Source: JBBQZO01 sp038207625 (GTDB taxonomy: Bacteria; Pseudomonadota; Gammaproteobacteria; Burkholderiales; Burkholderiaceae_D). From it: a stretch of 56,740 nucleotides of DNA. The DNA is taken from contig JBBQZO010000039.1 in the NCBI GenBank assembly GCA_038207625.1, positions 1-56,740 on the forward strand, read 5' to 3'. Of this stretch, positions 27,852 to 34,865 are shown in pieces. The position numbers and the translations under genes are program-made. The notes beneath the pieces were generated by a model that saw only the letters and a list, made by a program, of their open reading frames with translations, had not been told where the DNA came from and ran no database searches. How positions within the stretch are numbered: the stretch's first letter is position 1; every line of letters begins with the position of its first letter.

Positions 27852-28278
27852 CATGAGCCTCCTGAGTGGGAATGACGCGCAGGCATTGCGTGTCCAGTAC
27901 ATTCCCGCGCCAGGCGCGCGCGTTTTAGCGCCGATGAAAAATACTTGGTGACATGGCCAGAGCGGGCCGCCGCAGCGTGCCGGAGGGCACGTCAATGTCT
28001 GCTCATGGGCGCTGAAAGGATGTCGCGCGGACACAGATGCAATCCAAGCTTGGCTCGCTCAGCCGATACACGTGCCTGGGGCCGACGCCGGTATGGCGCG
28101 CGCGCCGACCAGCGCGATAGGCTGTCGTCAGCCGGCGCGGCCGGTGGCGTGCCGCCAGGCGCGGCGCGGATTGCCCGCTCGCTATCTGGCAAGGTCAAGC
28201 AGACGCCCCCTGCCGATGGTCCGCGCGCGCACTGCGTGTGGCGGCGCCCATCACATCAATGCGCCGGGCGCCCGGTTT
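27852..28278. other. 427-nt intergenic region
   Basis: Lies upstream of the TIGR03118 lipoprotein gene and downstream of the chemoreceptor gene. It holds the 7-bp inverted repeat described at 27868-27906. Frames crossing it are Arg/Ala/Pro-rich and overlap one another, so I annotate none. No terminator for the chemoreceptor gene is obvious. Confidence 0.55.
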
Positions 28279-29991
28279 TTAGAACGCTTCCCACGCGTCG
28301 CCGCCGCCGTCCGCCGCCTGCGCGCTGGACGTGGCCGGCGCGGCCGGCGCTGGTGCCGCGCTGCGCTTATTTAGCGTGACCCGGGCCGGCGCGCGCGCAG
28401 GCTGGTGCGCGCGCTGCGCGGTCAGCGTCTGCTCCGATAGTTTGAATACGCTCACCTCCTGGGCCAGACTGCCGGCCTGGTCTTGCAGCGACTCGGCCGC
28501 CGCGGCAGCCTGTTCCACCAACGAGGCATTCTGCTGGGTCACCTGATCCATCTGGATGATGGCCTGGTTGATTTGCTCGATGCCGGCGTTCTGCTCGTGC
28601 CCGGCAGCACTGATTTCGCTGATGATATCGCTGACCCGGCGCACGCTGGCCACCACCTCATCCATCGTCGTGCCGGCCTGGTCGACCAGACGCGCGCCGG
28701 CGTCGACCTTGTCGACCGAATCACTGATGAGCGCCTTGATTTCCTTGGCCGCGCTGGCGCTGCGCTGGGCCAGGTTGCGCACCTCGCTGGCGACGACGGC
28801 GAAGCCGCGTCCCTGCTCGCCGGCGCGCGCCGCCTCCACCGCCGCGTTCAGCGCCAGGATATTGGTCTGGAAAGCGATGCCGTCAATGACACTGATGATG
28901 TCGACAATCTTGCGCGAGGACGCGTTGATCGAGCCCATGGTCTGGACCACCTGAGCGACCACCGCGCCGCCCTTGCTGGCCACTTCCGAGGCCGAATGGG
29001 CCAGCGTGTTGGCCTGGCGCGCGTTGTCCGAATTTTGCTTGACGGTGCTGGTAAGCTGCTCCATCTACGAAGCGGTTTCCTCCAGCGAACTGGCCTGCTG
29101 CTCGGTGCGCGAGGACAGGTCCAAATTACCGGCTGCGATCTGGCCGGACGCTGTCGCCATCGTGTCGGTGCTGCTGCGCACCTGGCCAATGATGCGCACC
29201 AGGCTGTCGTTCATATCCTTCAAAGCCTGCAGCAACTGGCCCGTCTCGTCGCTGCGGTCGATCTCGATGCGTCCGCTCAGGTCGCCGCTGGCGACGGTGC
29301 GCGCGATGCCCACTGCCTTGTTAAGCGGCCCGGTGATGCCCTGCGTGATCAGCCACGCGATCACGCTGCCAAGCACGATCGCCACCCCTGTCAGCGTCAA
29401 CATCAGCATGCGCGCACTGGCAAACACCTGCTCGGCAGTGCTCAAGGCGTCCTCGTTGAGTTTGGATTCAAAGGCGACCAGATTGCTCAATTCGTCGAGC
29501 CAGACACGCTGAGCCGGGCGCACTTCCTTCATCAGCACCTTGACCGCCTCGTCGTTCTTATTGGCCAGCCCGAGCTCGCGTACCTTGTCGATCAGCGGCA
29601 ACGCCGAGCGCTCGGCCGCCTTGATCTTGAGCATGGCCTCTTTCTCGTGTGGCGTGGTATCGGCCATACTGGCGAACATCTTGTTGAGCTTGGCCTCGGC
29701 CGCCAGATATTTCTCGCCTTGCTGCGCAAGCCGCTCGGCCTCCGGTTTCATCTCCGCCGCCTCGGTCAGCAGGACCACGTTGCGCACCGCGATCGCGCGG
29801 TCCAGCACGGCGTCACGCATGGCCACCAACAGCTGCGCCTCGACGTCGTTGACGCGCGCGATGTCCTCCATATTGTCCTCGATGGCCACCATCCGGCTGA
29901 TACCGAGCACGGCCACGCTGACCATCAAGGCCAGCACGACGGCAAAGCCGGCGCCGAGCCGGATGCCAATTTTCAGATTCTTGATGTGCAT
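28279..29991 (-). pseudogene. Methyl-accepting chemotaxis protein gene interrupted by an in-frame amber codon
   Basis: Reading through one TAG gives a complete ~570-residue chemoreceptor. It has an N-terminal transmembrane helix (about 9-30), a four-helix-bundle ligand domain (about 35-185) and a second transmembrane helix near 190-210. HAMP follows (about 212-265), then the signalling domain with TNILALNAAVEAARAGEQGRGFAVVA. The C-terminus DAWEAF resembles the WExF tether for CheR/CheB. The stop is at 29065-29067 inside the conserved segment SLEETAS-stop-MEQL, where related receptors read ASSMEEL; a single TCG-to-TAG change would explain it. The fragments are 308 and 261 residues, and an ATG follows the stop immediately, so reinitiation is conceivable. 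It sits 57 nt downstream of cheW. This may be a real lesion, a phase-type event or a sequencing error. Confidence 0.85.
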
Positions 29992-30048
29992 AGATCCCCC
30001 TGTTGACATCAGCGACGCCACATGTCGGCGCGCCAGCCGCAGCGCTGT

Positions 30049-30549
30049 TTAGCGCGCCAGCGTCTCAATCAAGCCCATGTCGTCGCTCGACATCAGCTTG
30101 TCGATATCGACCAGGATCAGCATGCGCTGGTCCAGCGTGCCCATGCCGAGCAGGTAGTCGGTATTCATGTAGGCGCTCATCGGCGGCGCCGCTTTGATCT
30201 GCTCGGCGCCCAGCGTGACGACGTCGGACACGCTGTCGACGACCATTCCCATCACGTGACCGCCGACGCTGAGGATGATGACCACGGTGAACTGGTCGTA
30301 GACCGGCGAGGCCAGCCCGAACTTGATGCGCATGTCGACGATCGGCACGATCAGGCCGCGCAGGTTGACCACGCCCTTGATGAACGCCGGCGCGTTGGCG
30401 ATCTGGGTGACGGCGTCGTAGCCGCGCAACTCCTGCACTTTCTGAATATCGACGCCGTACTCTTCCTGCCCGAGTCGAAACGCCAACACCTCCAGCGCAT
30501 TCTCACCGGTCGACGCGTTTCGCTCAAGCATGGGCATGCTGCTGGACAT
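30049..30549 (-). CDS. cheW: Chemotaxis adaptor CheW
   Basis: 166 residues, one CheW domain (about 18-155): VLAFRLGQEEYGVDIQKVQEL, IKGVVNLRGLIVPIVDMRIKFG, VVIILSVGGHVMGMVVDSVSDV and LLGMGTLDQRMLILVDIDKL. CheW links chemoreceptors to the CheA kinase in the cytoplasm. The start at 30547-30549 has AGGAG 5 nt upstream. The gene immediately precedes the interrupted chemoreceptor on the same strand, so cheW and the receptor were probably one operon. No cheA is present in the window. Confidence 0.94.
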   Translation of the reverse strand: MSSSMPMLERNASTGENALEVLAFRLGQEEYGVDIQKVQELRGYDAVTQIANAPAFIKGVVNLRGLIVPIVDMRIKFGLASPVYDQFTVVIILSVGGHVMGMVVDSVSDVVTLGAEQIKAAPPMSAYMNTDYLLGMGTLDQRMLILVDIDKLMSSDDMGLIETLAR

Positions 30550-30871
30550 GGCGGCTCCTCTGGTCGTTGGACTGCGAAAGAACGGGCTGCGCCAAGGGCG
30601 CGCTGCAAAAAAACTGGCCGAGCGGGACGCACCGGCGCTATCGCGCGCCGCCGGGTGGCCGTATTGCGCGATCCGCAGCACCACGCTGCCATGGCCGACG
30701 ACGACAGGCTAGATTGACGCGCCGCCGCAGAGGCCGCGCGGGTCGCCATGCGCTGTACCGAGGGCAACTAGTCTGGAACAAATAGTACGCCGTTTATACC
30801 CGATGGCAAGAACTTTCCGGCGCGATCAAAACGCCAGGCGGGCCCTGCGGCGCAGGCCGGTGCACCCGCGC
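30550..30871. other. 322-nt region between nsrR and cheW with one promoter candidate
   Basis: Lies downstream of nsrR and upstream of cheW (both minus strand). The only structured signal I see is a promoter-like pair at 30782-30809. No convincing gene or terminator. Confidence 0.5.
30782..30809 (-). promoter_or_regulatory. Candidate promoter for cheW-receptor operon
   Basis: TTGCCA (complement of 30804-30809), a 16-nt spacer and TACTAT (complement of 30782-30787). It would give a leader of about 225 nt before cheW. Only moderately convincing because of that distance. Confidence 0.4.
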
Positions 30872-31339
30872 TTACGGTGCGCGCTTGAGTGCGCGATGCA
30901 AAGTGACGGGCTGAACCGGTGCATTCGGCGACCGCGGATGCGCCGGTAGCAGGTCGGCCAACGTCACCCCGTCCAGCACGGCCAGATAGGCGTGCGTGGC
31001 CTCGCCGAGCTTGGTCTTGAGGAAGCACGCAGGGCTCAGCGCACAGGTATTATTGGCCCGATCGAAGCACTCGGCCATGAAGAAATCGGTTTCGCTCATG
31101 CGCACCACGTCGCCGATATTGATGGCGTCGGGTTCGCGCGCCAGGCGCAGGCCGCCGTTGCGGCCCCGCACGGTCTCGACCAGTCCACTCACGCCCAACT
31201 GGTGCACCACCTTGGTCAAATGATTCTTGGAGATGCTATGCAGGTCGGCAATACCCTGTATCGTCACCAGGCGATCGCGATTCATGCCCAGATAGATCAG
31301 GGAACGCAATGTGTAGTCGGTAAACGCGGTCAGTCGCAT
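30872..31339 (-). CDS. nsrR: NsrR, nitric oxide-sensing Rrf2-family repressor
   Basis: 155 residues. The N-terminal winged helix MRLTAFTDYTLRSLIYLGMN, with TIQGIADLHSISKNHLTKVVHQL, is typical of NsrR. So are RGRNGGLRLAREPDAINIGDVVR and the cluster ligands Cys91, Cys99 and Cys105 in ECFDRANNTCALSPACFLK. NsrR carries an Fe-S cluster that reacts with NO and releases repression of NO-detoxification genes. The spacing of the three Cys is as in known NsrR proteins. A TATAAT -10 lies about 65 nt upstream. An NsrR-like operator sits at 31873-31895, before the small HMA-like gene on the same strand, and nirK is encoded 23 kb away. Confidence 0.93.
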   Translation of the reverse strand: MRLTAFTDYTLRSLIYLGMNRDRLVTIQGIADLHSISKNHLTKVVHQLGVSGLVETVRGRNGGLRLAREPDAINIGDVVRMSETDFFMAECFDRANNTCALSPACFLKTKLGEATHAYLAVLDGVTLADLLPAHPRSPNAPVQPVTLHRALKRAP

Positions 31340-31404
31340 GGCAAGTCGATCGGATAGAGTGTCATCAGCTTAAAGTCTCAGGTACGGTACGCAATGTAGC
31401 ATCC

Positions 31405-31410
31405 ATTATA
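31405..31410 (-). promoter_or_regulatory. Consensus -10 element upstream of nsrR
   Basis: A perfect TATAAT on the minus strand, 65-70 nt before the nsrR start. No good -35 at 16-18 nt (CTTCAT at best), so activity may need another factor. Confidence 0.35.
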
Positions 31411-31503
31411 TGTGTTCTCGATCTGCGATGAAGAGCCCCGTCCGGATTGGCCGCCAGCGCGGCGCGCCCGCCCCTGCGCCGCCCGCCCCGTGCGCCTTGG
31501 GCG

Positions 31504-31752
31504 CTAGCCGCCGCAAGCTCCGCAGCACGAAGCGCCGCGCGCCGCGGGCACCGCCAGTTCGCTGGCAACACCGGCTCCGGCCAGCGCCACTTGCAACTGG
31601 GGCGGCGTCACGGCACGTTCGTCATACACGACGCGGCAGGTGTCGCCCAGTTTCACGTCGGTGACCCCTGGCATGGCCAGCAGCATGGCACTGACGGCGC
31701 CACCGTCTTTGCCGTTCAACGGCGAGGAAAGGGTAAATGAGGCAATTTGCAT
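31504..31752 (-). CDS. HMA-like small protein with Cys-rich tail, putatively NsrR-controlled
   Basis: 82 residues. Residues about 1-66 follow the heavy-metal-associated fold (FTLSSPLNGKDGGAVSAMLL, then PGVTDVKLGDTCRVVYDERA, then TPPQLQVALAGAGV), but the usual CxxC metal loop near the N-terminus is missing. Instead the C-terminus ends CCGACGG, which could bind a metal or redox partner. The start at 31750-31752 has AAGGACC 4 nt upstream. A good promoter (31849-31877) overlapped by an NsrR-like operator (31873-31895) lies about 100 nt upstream, and nsrR itself is next on the same strand. A role in metal handling under nitrosative stress is inference. Confidence 0.7.
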   Translation of the reverse strand: MQIASFTLSSPLNGKDGGAVSAMLLAMPGVTDVKLGDTCRVVYDERAVTPPQLQVALAGAGVASELAVPAARGASCCGACGG

Positions 31753-31848
31753 GATGGTCCTTGATCAGTTGGTGAGCCTGGCATGGCGCAATGACGCTGG
31801 CGTAGATGGCGCCAATGTCGCGCAGTCAATAACATATATCTCAAATGA

Positions 31849-31877
31849 AGTTTAAGCCGAAAGCCACTCTTTATCAA
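31849..31877 (-). promoter_or_regulatory. Promoter for the HMA-like gene
   Basis: TTGATA (complement of 31872-31877), a 17-nt spacer and TAAACT (complement of 31849-31854). The -35 overlaps the end of the NsrR-like palindrome, the position expected for repression. Confidence 0.5.
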
Positions 31878-31895
31878 GCATTTTATATGTATCTT
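31873..31895 (-). promoter_or_regulatory. NsrR-like operator (imperfect 11-1-11 palindrome)
   Basis: The minus-strand 23-mer begins AAGATACATATA and ends AAATGCTTGAT. Against the published NsrR motif (AAGATGCATTT, one base, then its inverse) I count 18 of 22 matches. It overlaps the -35 element of the HMA-like gene's promoter and lies 530 nt upstream of nsrR. A match by eye, not scored by a matrix. Confidence 0.5.
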
Positions 31896-31968
31896 TATTG
31901 GCGCGCGGCGCAGCCCGAGGCGACCGCCCCGCACGGCGCGCGATTTACCGCCCCGAGCATGGTTCGAT

Positions 31969-32361
31969 TTACCGCTCCGATGACGCCGGCACCAACGCCA
32001 CGGCATTCACTTCGAGCAAGGCGCCATGATGCAAGGGGCCGCAGGGAATCACGCTGCGGGCAGGCTTGTGCGCGCCCATCACTTCCCGGTAGATCCGGTC
32101 GACACCATCCCACAGGGCAATGTCGGCGATGAATATCTGCACGTTGAGCAGGTGGGCCAGGCTAGCGCCACTGGCGCGCAGTACCTGTTCGACGTTGGCA
32201 AACACCTGGCGCGCCTGGGCGTCGATGCCGTCGGGCATGGTGCGCTGCGCGCCCGGCAGAAACGGTAGCTGGCCCGACACGAAGACCTGATGGCCCGACC
32301 TGACTGCCTGCGAATAGTGGCCACCGGGCAGCGGCGCGAACGCGGTGTCGATCAGCTTCAC
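31969..32361 (-). CDS. ridA: RidA family reactive-intermediate deaminase
   Basis: 130 residues, GTG start. It shows GGHYSQAVRSGHQVFVSGQLP, ANVEQVLRASGASLAHLLNV, DRIYREVMGAHKPARSVIPC and GALLEVNAVALVP, including the conserved Arg and Glu of active RidA proteins. RidA hydrolyses the enamine/imine intermediates released by PLP-dependent dehydratases. The GTG overlaps the TGA of the upstream dehydratase (GTGA, 32358-32361), so the two are translationally coupled. That pairing makes biochemical sense: it clears the dehydratase's own reactive product. Confidence 0.92.
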   Translation of the reverse strand: MKLIDTAFAPLPGGHYSQAVRSGHQVFVSGQLPFLPGAQRTMPDGIDAQARQVFANVEQVLRASGASLAHLLNVQIFIADIALWDGVDRIYREVMGAHKPARSVIPCGPLHHGALLEVNAVALVPASSER

Positions 32362-33344
32362 GGGAAGGCTACCGCCGCGCTCAGGCAACGCGCCAGCAAG
32401 GCACTGTCGATATTGCCGCCGCTGACAATCAATCCCACCCGCTTGCCACGCAGATCGAGCATACCGTGCATGGCGGCGGCGGCGGCCAGGCAACCGGCGC
32501 CCTCGACGACGATCTTCATGCGTTCGGCAAAAAACCGCATCTGGGTACGCAACTGGTCGTCGCTGACGGTGACGATGTCGTGCACGTGCGCCTGCATGAT
32601 CGGCAACACCAGCTTGCCCACGTGCTGGGTCTGGGCACCGTCGGCGATGGTGTCGGGCACGGCGATGTGGACGATCTGGCCGCTGCGCAAGGACTGCTGT
32701 GCGTCATTGCCCGCTTCCGGCTCGACGCCGATCACGCGGCATTGCGGCGACAGATGGGCGGCGGCAATGGCGCTACCCGATAACAAGCCGCCCCCGCCGA
32801 CCGACACGAACAGGTAGTCGAGCGCACCGACCTCGTCAAACAGTTCCTTGGCGGCGGTGCCCTGCCCGGCGATCACGTCCGCATGGTCATAGGCGGGAAT
32901 CAGGGCCATGCCCTGTTCGCTGGCCAGCGCGCCGGCGATCAGCTCGCGGTCCTGGGTGTGGCGGTCGTACAAGATCACGTTGGCGCCGTAGCCGCGCGTG
33001 GCCGCCATCTTCATCGCCGGTGCGTCGCTGGGCATGACGATGTGCGCTTGCACGCCCAGCAGTTGGGCGGCCAGCGCGATGCCCTGCGCATGGTTGCCCG
33101 ACGAAAACGCGACGACGCCGCGGCGCCGCTGCGCGTCATTGAGGCAGCTGATCGCGTTGAAGGCGCCGCGGAACTTGAACGCGCCCACCCGCTGAAAATT
33201 TTCGCATTTGAAAAACAACTCGGCGCCGCAGCGCGCGTCGGCCTGGCTCGAGCGCAGCACTGGCGTGCGGTGGGCATGTCCGTCCAGCCGGCGAGCGGCA
33301 TTGACGATGTCGGCGTAGTCGACGGCGAGGCGGCTGGTGCTCAT
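32358..33344 (-). CDS. PLP-dependent threonine/threo-3-hydroxyaspartate ammonia-lyase
   Basis: 328 residues, fold type II PLP enzyme without a regulatory ACT domain. The Schiff-base Lys lies in GAFKFRGAFNA (about 57-67), with the SSGNHAQG substrate loop and the SVGGGGLLSG phosphate loop. RTPVLRSSQAD at the N-terminus and GLIVSGGN near the C-terminus match the serine racemase/catabolic threonine dehydratase/threo-3-hydroxyaspartate dehydratase group. Which of these substrates it prefers cannot be settled from sequence. AAGGAG lies 4 nt before the ATG at 33342-33344. It forms an operon with ridA and is divergent from a YheO-type regulator across the dyad at 33381-33410, which probably controls it. 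Confidence 0.9.
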   Translation of the reverse strand: MSTSRLAVDYADIVNAARRLDGHAHRTPVLRSSQADARCGAELFFKCENFQRVGAFKFRGAFNAISCLNDAQRRRGVVAFSSGNHAQGIALAAQLLGVQAHIVMPSDAPAMKMAATRGYGANVILYDRHTQDRELIAGALASEQGMALIPAYDHADVIAGQGTAAKELFDEVGALDYLFVSVGGGGLLSGSAIAAAHLSPQCRVIGVEPEAGNDAQQSLRSGQIVHIAVPDTIADGAQTQHVGKLVLPIMQAHVHDIVTVSDDQLRTQMRFFAERMKIVVEGAGCLAAAAAMHGMLDLRGKRVGLIVSGGNIDSALLARCLSAAVAFP

Positions 33345-33380
33345 GAAGCTCCTTGATGACGGAAAAGGTGGCAAAGTGAT

Positions 33381-33410
33381 GACAGTATGTGTAATACTAC
33401 ACAATCTGTC
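33381..33410. promoter_or_regulatory. 30-bp nested dyad operator between dehydratase and YheO-type regulator
   Basis: GACAG, 2 nt, TGTGTA, a 4-nt centre, TACACA, 2 nt, CTGTC: two perfect nested inverted repeats. It covers the leftward promoter from -10 to -35 and ends 16 nt before the regulator's ATG. Its position makes it the likely binding site of the divergently encoded regulator. Confidence 0.7.
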
Positions 33411-33412
33411 AA
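33384..33412 (-). promoter_or_regulatory. Promoter of the dehydratase-ridA operon
   Basis: A perfect TTGACA (complement of 33407-33412), a 17-nt spacer and CATACT (complement of 33384-33389), about 35 nt before the dehydratase start. It lies entirely within the dyad. Confidence 0.6.
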
Positions 33413-33426
33413 TTTGAAAGTGTTCC

Positions 33427-34110
33427 ATGCACGACATGCCGCCCCTCGCCGCCAGCGCCGCCGGGGATGCCGGTACAGCGCCAGTCGCGCTGTCCGAAGA
33501 CGCGCTGTTGCTGCGTGAAGGAGCCAAACTCGTCGACGCGCTGGGCAAGATGTTCGCCCCGTTCTGCGAGGTGATCCTGCACGACCTGACCCGGCCCGAG
33601 CAGTCGATCGTGGCGATCGCCTGCCCGCTGTCGGGCCGGCGCGTGGGCGACCCGGCCACTGCGATGGGGCTGGCGCGCCAGAACGATGCGCGTTTTCCCG
33701 ACATCGTGCAGAACTATCCGAACGCGTTTCCCGACGGGCGCCCGGCGAAAAGCACCTCGGTCGGTTTGCGCAACAGCGAAGGCAAGTTCGTCGCCGCGCT
33801 GTGTCTGAACATGGATGTGGCGCTGTTTTCCTCGGTGCAGCGGGTGCTCGAGCAATTTACCGCCACCAACGCCGATGCGGTGCCGTTGCAGGAAAGCCTG
33901 AAGGTGCGTTCGCTCGACCAGGTGCGCGAACGCATCGAGGCGTTTGCCGCGCAACATAATTCCCAGCCGCGCACATTGTCCGTGGCGCAGCGGCGCAGCG
34001 TGATTCAGGCGCTCGAGGCGGGCGGCCTGCTGCAGTTGCGCGGGGCAGCCTCCAGCGCGGCCGAGTTGCTGGGCATCTCGCGCACCTCCATCTACAACGC
34101 CTTGAAGTAG
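33427..34110 (+). CDS. YheO/DauR-type transcriptional regulator (PAS-like domain plus HTH)
   Basis: 227 residues. The N-terminal YheO-like PAS domain (about 30-145) includes MFAPFCEVILHDLTRPEQSI, then DFPDIVQNYPN-type text and GRPAKSTSVGLRNSEGKFVA. The C-terminal helix-turn-helix (about 180-227) includes SVAQRRSVIQALEAGGLLQL and ends SAAELLGISRTSIYNALK. Characterised relatives include DauR, which controls D-amino-acid catabolism, and regulators of hydroxyaspartate use. Here it is divergent from a PLP dehydratase-RidA operon, so I infer control of that operon in response to the dehydratase's amino-acid substrate. The ATG at 33427 is used; another at 33436 is possible. The dyad at 33381-33410 is the probable target. 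Confidence 0.88.
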   Translation: MHDMPPLAASAAGDAGTAPVALSEDALLLREGAKLVDALGKMFAPFCEVILHDLTRPEQSIVAIACPLSGRRVGDPATAMGLARQNDARFPDIVQNYPNAFPDGRPAKSTSVGLRNSEGKFVAALCLNMDVALFSSVQRVLEQFTATNADAVPLQESLKVRSLDQVRERIEAFAAQHNSQPRTLSVAQRRSVIQALEAGGLLQLRGAASSAAELLGISRTSIYNALK

Positions 34111-34122
34111 CGCGCGCCTGGG

Positions 34123-34668
34123 CTATTTGGCCGGACTGACAATGACGCTGGTGCGGCCCATGTCGACGCCCTTGAACTGCAAGTCGCCAAAGTTGGCTCC
34201 CTCGCTCTGTCCGACGTGCAGGTTTTGTACGTTCAGCTCGCCCACCCAGGCCGGAATGGCCAGGTTCACCGAGCCATCCCGATTGAGGGTCGGCGTCGCG
34301 CCGCCCGGTCCGTAGAGCACGTCTTTGGCCGACACGTTGGCGCCGATCAGGCCCCAGCCGGGCACCAGCAATTTGTCCAGCGCGTGCCACTTGGTGTCGT
34401 TGTTGTTCTTGGCGTTGCCGGCCATGGTCAGGTAATACAGTTGCGCGGACGGTCCCATGGCCGAGGCGCTGCGCAATTCGTCGTCGGCCAGCATGCGCAA
34501 GGGTTGCGGCGCCGGCGCCGGCGCCGGCTTGGCGGCGGCATGGCGCGCGTGCAAGGCGCTCAGCCAGTCAGGCCGCGCACGGGGCACGGGCGCACCCACC
34601 TCCTGGGCGCCGGCTCCACCCGCGACCAAGCCCAACAACACTGCGGCAAACAAACGTCCCCTATCCAT
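34123..34668 (-). CDS. Exported protein of unknown function
   Basis: 181 residues. MDRGRLFAAVLLGLVAGGAG followed by AQEV is a clear signal peptide, giving a periplasmic or exported protein. A Pro/Ala-rich linker (about 45-62, APAPAPQP) precedes a compact domain (about 65-181). That domain includes DDELRSASAMGPSAQLYYLT, NAKNNNDTKWHALDKLLVPG, AIPAWVGELNVQNLHVGQSE and GANFGDLQFKGVDMGRTSVI. I do not recognise the family. The ATG at 34666-34668 has GGAG 7 nt upstream and is better placed than the ATG 6 nt earlier. It follows the YheO-type gene convergently, 12 nt apart, with no shared theme visible. Confidence 0.75.
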   Translation of the reverse strand: MDRGRLFAAVLLGLVAGGAGAQEVGAPVPRARPDWLSALHARHAAAKPAPAPAPQPLRMLADDELRSASAMGPSAQLYYLTMAGNAKNNNDTKWHALDKLLVPGWGLIGANVSAKDVLYGPGGATPTLNRDGSVNLAIPAWVGELNVQNLHVGQSEGANFGDLQFKGVDMGRTSVIVSPAK

Positions 34669-34865
34669 GCCCATTCTCCCACTTGACGACACTGGCCTGA
34701 TCCGGTCATGCGGCGGCGGCCAACAACCAAGCTCGATTGTAGGGGATGTCATTTGATTCATCGGTCCTGTCGCCTTGGATTAGAGGAGATCCTCGCAAAG
34801 GCGGCGCCGGCCGTCAGGACGACGGTCGGCGCGCAAGCGGCGCGTGCGCGCCGCCCTAGCGCAAC

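Noticed and set aside
28279..29991. Two separate genes, a receptor and a signalling protein
   Set aside because: The two frames are in phase, separated by a single TAG within a conserved segment, and together give one standard chemoreceptor.
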